Origin: Bacteroidota bacterium
GTDB lineage: Bacteria; Zhuqueibacterota; Zhuqueibacteria; Zhuqueibacterales; Geothermadaptataceae
Length of the DNA stretch: 11,846 bases
Direction of reading: 5' to 3'
Assembly (NCBI GenBank): GCA_011375275.1
Contig: DRLW01000389.1
Coordinates: 1 to 11,846 of the forward strand
Below are positions 1 through 5,660 of the stretch, piece by piece. A program made the position numbers and the translations under genes. Position 1 is the stretch's first letter. Every line of letters starts with the position of its first letter. The notes below the pieces were generated by a model. The model was not told where the DNA came from. It saw only the letters and a list, made by a program, of their open reading frames with translations, and did no database searches.

Positions 1-1040
1 ATCGCCGCGGGTGAATTGGGCTTATCCAGCACAACCGGCTTGCCCGTGTCTCCACCGACGCGAATTTCCGGCGTGATCGGGATGTTGCCGAGAAAGGTGA
101 CTCCTTCGCGCTTACAGGCCTTTTCAACCCCTCCCTTGCCAAAGAGATCGTGCTCCTTGCCACACTCATCGCAGACAAACGTGCTCATGTTTTCGATCAT
201 CCCCAGAATCGGCACTTTCACCTTCTCGAACATACGCAATCCTTTGAGGCCATCAGACAAGGCGACGGGCTGAGGCGTGGATACCAGAACCGCGCCGGCC
301 AAATCGAGCCGCTGGGAGATGGTGAGCTGTGCGTCGCCGGTACCGGGTGGCAAGTCGAGGATGAGAAAGTCCAGCTCGCCCCAGTGTACATCGCCGAGCA
401 TCTGCTCGATCGCCCTGCCAACCAGAGGGCCACGCCAGATGATCGCTGCATCGCCGGGGGTGAGAAAGCCGAGGGACATGATTTTGATATCATCACGCAT
501 CAGCGGATCGATACGCTGATCCTGGCGCACTTTGGGGCGCTGGCCTTCGAGATTCATCATCATCGGAATATTGGGCCCATAGACATCTGCATCCAAAAGG
601 CCAACCTGCTGGCCAAGCTTGGATAATGCGCACGCCAGATTGACCGACACCGTGGACTTGCCGACACCACCTTTACCGCTGGCAACGGCCACGATATATT
701 TCACACCCGGCACCAACTGCGGTTGCTGTTGTTGCGCCCCGGGAGCCCCGGCCATTTTCGGCTCAAAACCCTGCGGCAGGGATGTATCACCCTTACCGCT
801 GAAATGATCGACGATTTCAGCCTGAACCGACTCAAAACCAATAGCGCGCAAGCCGTTGATGACCTGCGCTTTGATGATGTTTTCAACGCCACCCTTCGGG
901 CTGGTGAATTCCACACGCACCGAAATCGCCTTATCATTGATCACCAAATCCTTGACATATCCAAGACTGACGATATCTTCCTGAGCGCCGGGAAGACGTA
1001 TCGCGCTCAGTTTATTCAAAACCGCATCTTTATCCGGCAT
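1..1040 (-). CDS. mrp: Mrp/ApbC/NBP35-family iron-sulfur cluster carrier ATPase (3' end cut by window edge)
   Basis: This is a cytoplasmic P-loop ATPase that binds and hands on 4Fe-4S clusters to apoproteins. 346 residues are readable before the left edge; the family is usually about 350-375, so only the tail is missing. Residues about 5-80 form an N-terminal DUF59/MIP18-like domain, followed by an Ala/Gly/Gln-rich linker (about 96-108). The deviant Walker A SGKGGVGKST is at 121-130, the family signature LLDADVYGPNIP at 148-159, and the Walker B-like stretch DLPPGTGDAQLT at 229-240. The cluster-binding CxxC pair is Cys290/Cys293 (VCDEC). The ATG at 1040 is preceded by AAGGA at a normal distance. 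About 200 bases separate it from the DUF190 gene upstream, so it may have its own promoter, although I saw no clear one. A supply of Fe-S carriers fits the Fe-S-rich Nap block but is a general function. The family call is secure; its specific clients are unknown. Confidence 0.96.
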   Translation of the reverse strand, partial: MPDKDAVLNKLSAIRLPGAQEDIVSLGYVKDLVINDKAISVRVEFTSPKGGVENIIKAQVINGLRAIGFESVQAEIVDHFSGKGDTSLPQGFEPKMAGAPGAQQQQPQLVPGVKYIVAVASGKGGVGKSTVSVNLACALSKLGQQVGLLDADVYGPNIPMMMNLEGQRPKVRQDQRIDPLMRDDIKIMSLGFLTPGDAAIIWRGPLVGRAIEQMLGDVHWGELDFLILDLPPGTGDAQLTISQRLDLAGAVLVSTPQPVALSDGLKGLRMFEKVKVPILGMIENMSTFVCDECGKEHDLFGKGGVEKACKREGVTFLGNIPITPEIRVGGDTGKPVVLDKPNSPAA

Positions 1041-1239
1041 AATTCTATCCTTTCATCCAGAGTTATTTCATCTCATCCTGTTACGAAAGATGGTTTACAA
1101 CCTGAAAATTCACAACAGGGATTCACTATATTTTTGTTAGCAGAGTACTGCATCTATTTCGCAAAACTTTGTTTGCAGTCGTGTGCTGTGTTCGGAATAT
1201 ATCAGGGTGAAAATCAGGGTATAATTTCAGCCGTAGCAG

Positions 1240-1593
1240 TCAAGCAGATTCAGAATGATCACGACCGCTTCTGTAAAATCTGACATCTGCTTTTTCCATC
1301 GTGACCAGCCCATTGTGGAGCATCTCATCCAGCCCGTGGAGATAGTGATCGATCTTTTCTTCCGTATCGACGATCTCCACGACCAGCGGCAAATCCTGAG
1401 ACAAGCGCAGCAGACTGGTGGTGTGGATGCGACTGCCCGCCCCAAATCCCATGATACCGCGCAGAACCGTCGCACCGGCGAGGCCCTGCTCGCGCGCGCG
1501 CTCGACGAGTGCCACATACAGCGGCTTGCCCTGGTAGCGATCCGAATCACCGATAAAAATCCGCAGCAGTTTACCCTGGCCGGAAATCTTCAT
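1240..1593 (-). CDS. DUF190 family PII-like protein, partner of CrcB
   Basis: This is a 117-residue soluble protein of the DUF190 family, small PII-like trimeric proteins of unproven role that are often encoded next to crcB. Support comes from the N-terminal beta strand and following segment (LLRIFIGDSDRYQGKPLY, residues 9-26), then the helix VALVERAREQGLAGATVLRG and the GFGAGSRIHT segment around 49-58. The conserved phrase LPLVVEIVDTEEKI lies near 68-81. The ATG at 1593 is preceded by GAGGGAG eight bases away. It begins 33 bases after the crcB stop on the same strand, so the two are probably cotranscribed. A regulatory or accessory role in fluoride efflux is inferred from this pairing; a nucleotide ligand is possible by analogy to PII but cannot be read from the sequence. 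Confidence 0.88.
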   Translation of the reverse strand: MKISGQGKLLRIFIGDSDRYQGKPLYVALVERAREQGLAGATVLRGIMGFGAGSRIHTTSLLRLSQDLPLVVEIVDTEEKIDHYLHGLDEMLHNGLVTMEKADVRFYRSGRDHSESA

Positions 1594-1626
1594 CTTTTTT
1601 CTCCCTCAAAGGTTGCACTGCCTCCC

Positions 1627-2001
1627 TCAGATTAGCCGTGCCAGAACGATGCCGGCGTACACTGCCAGCAAACCCAGCAACAGGCTGGCAGCGATATTTG
1701 CTCCGGCGCTCAGCAGGCTGCCATCGCGGACCAGCATCAGAGTTTCGTAGCTGAAGGTCGAAAATGTCGTGAATGATCCCAACAGGCCGACCGCTATCAG
1801 ATTGCGCACCAGCGGATGCAGGACGGTGCGTTCTTCCGACAGTATGGCAAAAAAACCGAGGATAAAACAGCCGAGGATATTCACGGCAAACGTACCGTAC
1901 GGAAAACCCGTGCCCCAGTAGCGGTAAACAATGCCAGACATCGCATAGCGGGCGATCGCACCGATAAACCCACCGAGCCCGACGGCCAGAAGCTGTTGCA
2001 T
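1627..2001 (-). CDS. crcB: Fluoride ion channel CrcB/Fluc
   Basis: This 124-residue inner-membrane protein has four predicted transmembrane helices (about 4-24, 33-52, 66-88 and 98-121). It belongs to the Fluc/CrcB family, which forms antiparallel dimeric fluoride channels that let cytoplasmic fluoride escape. Family marks are GLGGFIGAIARY at 8-19, the pore asparagine in the NILGCFILGF segment (Asn41), and GSFTTFSTFSYE at 75-86, which supplies the pore-lining phenylalanines and the central sodium-site backbone. The length is typical for a single-chain CrcB, and no second paralogous crcB lies next to it. The ATG is preceded by a GTGAGG ribosome-binding site. It heads a likely two-gene unit with the DUF190 gene. 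I looked for a fluoride (crcB-motif) riboswitch in the 198-base leader and could not find its consensus. Confidence 0.95.
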   Translation of the reverse strand: MQQLLAVGLGGFIGAIARYAMSGIVYRYWGTGFPYGTFAVNILGCFILGFFAILSEERTVLHPLVRNLIAVGLLGSFTTFSTFSYETLMLVRDGSLLSAGANIAASLLLGLLAVYAGIVLARLI

Positions 2002-2199
2002 GCTGCCTCACTGATTTCGTATGCTGGTATCGATTGAGCAAAGATGAAAGATACAAAATCCTGCATGATTTGCAACGCTGTTTTTCTGCCCTCGGTGCAG
2101 GCGGAGTTTCGCAGGGACATGCTGGATCGGGATGGCGGTTTTTTCCATTTCCCGTTCGCCTGATCAGAGTGCTCCGTTATCGAATCTTAACCGGACACT

Positions 2200-2898
2200 T
2201 CAAACAGAAGCTGATGGATGGAGTGGTGGGGGGAGTTCCGCGTTTGCCTGTGAGACCTGCATTTTGTGAATCCGGTTGATAAGCGCAAGGATGAGAAAAG
2301 CTGAGGCAAGGCCGGTAGAGTCGGAAACCTGCGTGACCACGTTCGTAGCCATCAGATCACTGACCGATTTTGCTTCCAGCGACAACCGAAACGACACATA
2401 GCCGAAGATATTCGAGGTGATCCAGAAAAACCACCACCAGGGCAAAAGGCCCGGGGCTTTCTGTGATTTCCACGCTTGCGGGGCTGCGCTGGCTTTCCAT
2501 ATTTCTTTCATCGCCTGGTATGGTTTCCACAGCGTAAACAACGGAACGAAATACCAACCGACTGCCCAGCCCGGTGTAAAAACCATCTCTTTTGCTCCAA
2601 GCTGGCGGGCGTTGTAATTGGCACGGTGTATCCACCTCAAAACCCAAATACCTGTTATTATAAACACTATCAATTGCACCCCTGCGACGACACTCTGTCT
2701 GGCATCATTTGCTTCAGCCGCCTCTTCGGCCGACTCACGGGATGCGTAAGTCCCTTTGTCGAACTCAGCGAGAAGCTGGTACTCCAGAGCACTCGAGATA
2801 AGTGCGACAAAAATGATGGCTATCTGGGCATACAAAAATATCTTTACCCACTTCGTCAAACCGGTTGGATCGATGAAGCCCTGCTGTTCGTGCGTCAT
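2200..2898 (-). CDS. DUF4328-like integral membrane protein
   Basis: This is a 232-residue hydrophobic protein, probably of the DUF4328 family, for which no function is established. The ATG at 2898 is chosen over an in-frame start at 3018 because a near-perfect GAGGAGG ribosome-binding site sits just before it and the extra 40 residues look unlike a conserved N-terminus. Membrane segments are visible at about 18-42, 70-90, 107-122, 147-167 and 192-208. The phrase LRWIHRANYNARQLGA followed by FTPGWAVGWYFVPLFTLWKPYQAMKEIWKAS (about 87-137) is the recognisable conserved core of this family. The C-terminus is short and proline-rich. It stands alone, 375 bases from napH upstream and 198 bases from crcB downstream. 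The context gives no hint of function. Confidence 0.8.
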   Translation of the reverse strand: MTHEQQGFIDPTGLTKWVKIFLYAQIAIIFVALISSALEYQLLAEFDKGTYASRESAEEAAEANDARQSVVAGVQLIVFIITGIWVLRWIHRANYNARQLGAKEMVFTPGWAVGWYFVPLFTLWKPYQAMKEIWKASAAPQAWKSQKAPGLLPWWWFFWITSNIFGYVSFRLSLEAKSVSDLMATNVVTQVSDSTGLASAFLILALINRIHKMQVSQANAELPPPLHPSASV

Positions 2899-3206
2899 AT
2901 TTTCCTCCTCTACAGTACCATCTTTCCGGGTAAAAAGTATGGAGTGGCACCTGTAATCGCAAATGAAAAAGGCTGAAAAAGCCGAAACGAAACATAACAG
3001 AGCCCTGTTTAACCACAAATCTATGCTGCCACAGCCGGATTAGCCATTTCACTCAGCCAACAGAGTTTGATACAGATATCAGTGCCCGGCATTCCAGCTA
3101 AAGCGAAACGACGTGACGAGGGGGGACTCATCGATTCGGGTGCGGGCTTTCGGGGCTGGTGGTCTCTCGTTTCGCTGGTGTGCTGCGGCGGGAGCGGCAA
3201 CAGGGG

Positions 3207-3232
3207 CGTCACACCGCGGGAGCGGTGTGACG
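3207..3232. repeat. Perfect 11-bp palindromic hairpin (REP-like)
   Basis: CGTCACACCGC (3207-3217) and GCGGTGTGACG (3222-3232) are exact inverted copies around a GGGA loop. No T-run follows on either strand, so a simple intrinsic terminator is unlikely. It shares a GTCA-type edge with the nearby palindrome at 3251 and with one at 10375, which suggests a family of short intergenic palindromes. It could also bind a dimeric protein or stabilise the napH mRNA end. Confidence 0.7.
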
Positions 3233-3250
3233 AGAGGGGCACCTCACAGC

Positions 3251-3273
3251 GTCATTCCGGGCGGAGAGCCGGA
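3251..3273. repeat. REP-like palindrome abutting the napH stop codon
   Basis: The stretch starts GTCATTCCGG and ends CCGGA, forming a 5-bp stem TCCGG/CCGGA. The form GTCATTCCGG...CCGGA resembles short interspersed palindromes that are common after bacterial genes. It begins directly after the napH TGA (3274-3276). A related sequence starting GTCATACCGG lies at 10374-10403, downstream of the HAO-like gene. Confidence 0.5.
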
Positions 3274-4185
3274 TCACTGCGATAACGGGCAGTTTTCTGT
3301 GCCACAACTGGCAGGAGCATTTTGCGTCCTGTGCTCGGAAGCACCGTATTGCAGGCTCAGCGATCGGCTGCCGGTCTTTTCGCACACACTGACGCACAGG
3401 CCACAGTTGTAGCAGTATGGGTAGAGATTTTCACTCTTCGGAGACAAGTTCAGCGGGCAGATAAAATGGCATGGAGCGATATCACCCTTGCAGTCGCACA
3501 GTGCCGGGTCATGACGGACGGCAAGTGTGTTGCGGGTGCGAAAAAGCGACAGCATCGCGCCAACCGGACACAGCAGATTACACCAGTAGCGTTTGCCGAT
3601 CACAGCTTCGACAAGCAGGATGACAAGGACCAGAGTAAACTCCAGCGGCACGCCATGGCCGGTCATCGCATGGGCAATAGCAGTGGAGATAATCCCGGGT
3701 GGTGATAAATAGCCGAAAATCGGGAACCCGAGCAGCAGCATCAGGACGATCAACCCGGAAAAAATCAGCCAGTACCGCAGAGGAGTGGGGTTGCCGGCAA
3801 TCCTCTTCTTGTGTTCCAGATACCAGGCATGCCGAAAGAGTTTTCGCTTTAACAGATCGAACCATTCTGTGATGGTATTGTGCGGGCACAGCCAACTGCA
3901 GAATACTCTTCCGAGCAAAAGGGCCAAAAGCGCCGGAACCCCGGCAGCGATGATCAATCCGAGCCAGATATTTGCGTTGAGCAGCACTGTCTGCAAGGCC
4001 ATCAGGGGATCCATGATAACCAGATCGCCCAGAGAAAGGGAGTAGAGCGTGCCGATGAGCCAGTGAATGCCGTACCAGTTCAGCAGCGGGATCACGAACA
4101 GGACGGCCAGGGCAGTGATTTGTGAAGCGAGCCGCCAGCGCTGCAGGCTGCGCCAAGTGCGTTTTGTATCTCCCGGCACGTTCAT
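3274..4185 (-). CDS. napH: NapH-like membrane 4Fe-4S quinol dehydrogenase subunit
   Basis: This 303-residue inner-membrane protein is predicted to take electrons from the quinol pool together with NapG and pass them to the periplasmic nitrate reductase. Transmembrane helices appear at about 20-45, 70-95, 138-160 and 183-198. The two NapH signature CxxxCP loops at membrane ends are FCSWLCP (Cys96/Cys100) and WCNLLCP (Cys202/Cys206). The C-terminal part carries ferredoxin-type cysteines: 230, 232, 239 and 243, then CYNCGLCVSVC (258, 261, 264, 268). A short Cys-containing tail follows (SCGTENCP). The ATG at 4185 is chosen over an upstream in-frame start because a GGAGGAGC ribosome-binding site precedes it and it overlaps the napG stop by four bases (ATGA), the usual sign of coupled translation. 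NapH is distinguished from NosR/CcoG-type proteins by its size and by the NapG neighbour. Confidence 0.9.
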   Translation of the reverse strand: MNVPGDTKRTWRSLQRWRLASQITALAVLFVIPLLNWYGIHWLIGTLYSLSLGDLVIMDPLMALQTVLLNANIWLGLIIAAGVPALLALLLGRVFCSWLCPHNTITEWFDLLKRKLFRHAWYLEHKKRIAGNPTPLRYWLIFSGLIVLMLLLGFPIFGYLSPPGIISTAIAHAMTGHGVPLEFTLVLVILLVEAVIGKRYWCNLLCPVGAMLSLFRTRNTLAVRHDPALCDCKGDIAPCHFICPLNLSPKSENLYPYCYNCGLCVSVCEKTGSRSLSLQYGASEHRTQNAPASCGTENCPLSQ

Positions 4186-4703
4186 CGCGCTCCTCCGGTA
4201 TGAGCACTTTTCACCCGAATCGCTGTTCTTTCCGCCGGGCAGACATTTTCGCACACACCGCAGCCGATGCACTTATCTCCCTGTACCACCGGAAACATCT
4301 CGTCTTCGAGTACGATCGCCTCACGATAGAGAGGACACCGTTCAAAACAGGCCCGGCAGATGACGCCGTTGTAGGCCAGACACAAATCGTGGTCGATCTG
4401 CGCCAGCCCCATGGCGACGTCATGCTTATCCTTCAACGCCGTGTCGAGCGCGCCGGTCGGGCATACCGGCGGACATTTCATGCACACGTAGCAGGGTATC
4501 TCATGTGGATGGATGACCGGAAAGCCGCTTTTTATGCCGTAGCTGCTGTCTGCGGGAACAATGCTGTGGTACGGGCAAATCTGGATACATTTATTACACT
4601 TGATGCAGCGTCTGAGGAACTCAGACTCCGGCACGGCGCCCGGCGGTCTCAGGTATGGTGCTCCGGTTGCGAGGCGGTACAGCCAATGCAGCAAAACAGA
4701 CAT
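4182..4703 (-). CDS. napG: NapG/MauM-like ferredoxin with four 4Fe-4S motifs, no evident Tat signal
   Basis: This 173-residue iron-sulfur protein is the expected partner of NapH in electron transfer from quinol to NapA. Four cysteine groups are visible: CIKCNKCIQIC (33, 36, 39, 43), CYVCMKCPPVC (71, 74, 77, 81), a split group Cys108 plus CRACFERC (116, 119, 123), and CIGCGVCENVC (145, 148, 151, 155). The phrase LRPPGAVPESEFLRRCIKC is typical of NapG/MauM. Classical NapG is longer and starts with a twin-arginine signal. Here the frame has a stop codon four triplets before the ATG (4713-4715), so no in-frame extension is possible and no RR motif exists. Either the protein works on the cytoplasmic side, it rides out with a partner, or its 5' end was lost. 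A tandem-repeat block begins about 100 bases upstream. GAGG lies 10-13 bases before the ATG. Confidence 0.87.
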   Translation of the reverse strand: MSVLLHWLYRLATGAPYLRPPGAVPESEFLRRCIKCNKCIQICPYHSIVPADSSYGIKSGFPVIHPHEIPCYVCMKCPPVCPTGALDTALKDKHDVAMGLAQIDHDLCLAYNGVICRACFERCPLYREAIVLEDEMFPVVQGDKCIGCGVCENVCPAERTAIRVKSAHTGGAR

Positions 4704-4861
4704 CTCTGTGCCTCATCGTGATCGTGCGGTCTGTCGTTTTTTTGCAAAATCAAAAATTTCCGGCCGGGAATCGCTCTGACGGCTACGTATCCGCACGGCG
4801 CCCCCCTTCTCTTTCTTCATTTCCTCCCCTTTCCTCCGGCTCGAATGCGGAGTTAGGAAAG

Positions 4862-4926
4862 ATGTAGCCGAAGTGGCAACACTTCGGGCACACCGACCCT
4901 CGGAACTCTTGCCAGTTCCGCTACAT
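4862..4926. repeat. Paired-hairpin (REPIN-like) element, copy 1
   Basis: This 65-base element is bounded by ATGTAGC (4862-4868) and its inverted copy GCTACAT (4920-4926). Inside are two hairpins. CCGAAGTG (4868-4875) and CACTTCGG (4880-4887) form a perfect 8-bp stem with a GCAA loop. GGAACT (4902-4907) and AGTTCC (4914-4919) form a 6-bp stem with a CTTGCC loop. The two halves are inverted relatives of each other, with TGGCAA (4874-4879) in one and TTGCCA (4909-4914) in the other. As RNA or single-stranded DNA it could form a three-way junction, two hairpins whose loops pair, or one long stem. The arrangement recalls REPINs, which are paired inverted REP sequences. Confidence 0.8.
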
Positions 4927-5027
4927 GTGGGGCAAAACATGTGCTCGTACGCTGTATCCGTCCGGTGAATCCCTTCTTTCTTCAGTTCCTCCCCTTTCCG
5001 CCAGCCCGAATGCGGATAATAGGAGAG

Positions 5028-5092
5028 ATGTAGCCGAAGTGGCAACACTTCGGGCGCACCGACCCTCGGAACTCTTGCCAGTTCCGCTACAT
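5028..5092. repeat. Paired-hairpin (REPIN-like) element, copy 2
   Basis: This is the second complete copy of the 65-base element, again bounded by ATGTAGC (5028-5034) and GCTACAT (5086-5092). It carries the same two hairpins and complementary loop sequences. It differs from copy 1 by one base in the linker between the hairpins (GGCGCACC here, GGCACACC in copy 1). The stems are fully kept. Confidence 0.8.
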
Positions 5093-5192
5093 GTGGGGCA
5101 AAACATGTGCTCGTACGCTGTATCCGTCCGTTGAATCCCTTCTCTCTTCAGTTCTTCCCCTTTCCTCCGGCTCGAATGCGGAGTTAGGAGAG

Positions 5193-5220
5193 ATGTAGCC
5201 GAAGTGGCAACACTTCGGGC
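5193..5220. repeat. Half copy of the paired-hairpin element
   Basis: Only the left half (ATGTAGC plus the CCGAAGTG/CACTTCGG hairpin with GCAA loop) is present. The sequence leaves the repeat consensus after GCGCACC near 5225, so the right-hand hairpin and closing GCTACAT are missing. This marks the end of the repeat block nearest napD. Confidence 0.7.
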
Positions 5221-5309
5221 GCACCCCGGCGAGCAATATCCTGTTTATCCGTGTGCTGCATTGTTTTGCAGGTTCATTTCCCGACATTCTGCCACAGAAC
5301 AAGAATGAC

Positions 5310-5579
5310 TCACTTCACTCCGGCAGGAAAATCCTGCTCTGAAAACGCTTCTTCAGCAGTCAAATAGGTTGGATAAACGCCCAAAACATCTTCATCGCTC
5401 AACATCAGATTTTTGCCGAAAGCCTCCAGATCGCGAACTTCTTCGGCTTCGGCAACAGCGATGATGGTATCCCCTTTATGGACACCGTATGTGGTGATAC
5501 CGGCGATAGCCTGTATCCGTTTTTCGGCTGCGCGGGCAGCCTCCGGCCGGACTTTGATCAGCATGCTGGCGATATACAT
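5310..5579 (-). CDS. napD: NapD-like chaperone for periplasmic nitrate reductase maturation
   Basis: This small cytoplasmic protein (89 residues, typical for NapD) is predicted to bind the twin-arginine signal of NapA and hold it back until the molybdenum cofactor is loaded. It has the NapD ferredoxin-like fold pattern: an opening strand YIASMLIKVRPE (2-13), a helix AARAAEKRIQAIAGI, a strand TTYGVHKGDTIIAVAEAEEVRDL (about 29-51), and a second helix and strand ending in VYPTYLTAEEAF. The ATG at 5579 is preceded by AAAGGGAAA. It lies 81 bases after the napA stop, but an intrinsic terminator occupies that gap, so its supply may be set by read-through or by another promoter. Without the napA neighbour the sequence alone would be a weaker call. 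Confidence 0.87.
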   Translation of the reverse strand: MYIASMLIKVRPEAARAAEKRIQAIAGITTYGVHKGDTIIAVAEAEEVRDLEAFGKNLMLSDEDVLGVYPTYLTAEEAFSEQDFPAGVK

Positions 5580-5605
5580 GATTTCCCTTTCTCACACATC
5601 ATGTT

Positions 5606-5649
5606 AAAAAATGCAGGCGCCCTGCGGGAGGAGAAACGCGGGCGCCTGC
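5606..5649 (-). terminator. Intrinsic terminator between napA and napD
   Basis: Read on the minus strand, GCAGGCGCCC (5649-5640) and GGGCGCCTGC (5622-5613) form a perfect, GC-rich 10-bp stem with a 17-base loop. One base later comes a run of six T (5611-5606). This is the classic layout of a Rho-independent terminator. It starts 12 bases after the napA stop codon (5661-5663) and ends 27 bases before the napD start, inside an otherwise co-directional nap block. Confidence 0.88.
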
Positions 5650-5660
5650 GCTGTGTCCAT

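Larger units (their letters stand above)
2899..3273. other. Palindrome-rich intergenic stretch between napH and the DUF4328 gene
   Basis: This 375-base gap holds no convincing gene. It contains two palindromic elements listed separately (3207-3232 and 3251-3273). It also has a weak 4-bp hairpin at 2971-2983, which on the minus strand is followed by a run of five T and could act as a poor terminator for the nap transcript. The start of the downstream gene has a strong ribosome-binding site at about 2901-2909. The small open frames here do not resemble proteins. Confidence 0.6.
4804..5225. repeat. 166-bp tandem repeat, about 2.5 copies
   Basis: Unit 1 spans 4804-4970 (167 bp), unit 2 spans 4971-5136 (166 bp), and a partial third unit spans 5137 to about 5225. 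Landmarks recur in step: CCCTTCT at 4804, 4971 and 5137; GATGTAGCCG at 4861, 5027 and 5192; ATGTGGGGCAAAACATG near 4924 and 5090; GTATCCGTCCG near 4954 and 5120. Units differ at scattered positions (for example GGCACACC versus GGCGCACC, and TGCGGAGTTAGG versus TGCGGATAATAGG), so they are diverged and not a recent exact copy. A short degenerate start (GTATCCGCACGG near 4788) may be the remains of a further unit. Each full unit encloses one paired-hairpin element. No spacer diversity is present, so this is not a CRISPR array. Confidence 0.93.
4704..5309. other. Gene-free stretch between napD and napG, largely tandem repeat
   Basis: About 600 bases carry no credible gene. The core, 4804 to about 5225, is a 166-base tandem repeat described separately. 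The flank next to napG (4704-4790) is unremarkable apart from an AT-rich patch (4737-4760) that could be a promoter region, though no clear -35/-10 pair is seen. The flank next to napD (5226-5309) shows nothing recognisable and no terminator. The short open frames inside the block repeat the same translated phrase, which is simply the DNA repeat read through. Confidence 0.7.

Noticed and set aside
1571..2056. Alternative 161-codon minus-strand frame across crcB.
   Set aside because: It is out of frame with crcB, whose translation carries all the Fluc family motifs.
2002..2199. Fluoride riboswitch upstream of crcB.
   Set aside because: I could not find the GGNGATG opening or the GCTGATG...CTCC closing segments on the minus strand in this leader.
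4804..5225. Possible CRISPR array.
   Set aside because: The period is 166 bases, the whole unit is repeated rather than short repeats with unique spacers, and no cas gene is nearby.
4713..5302. Several short open frames in the repeat block with a shared phrase containing a CxxC pair (CPTCSGTGKSS), like a zinc ribbon.
   Set aside because: The phrase recurs only because the underlying 166-bp DNA repeat recurs; there is no ribosome-binding site pattern and the frames break differently in each unit.
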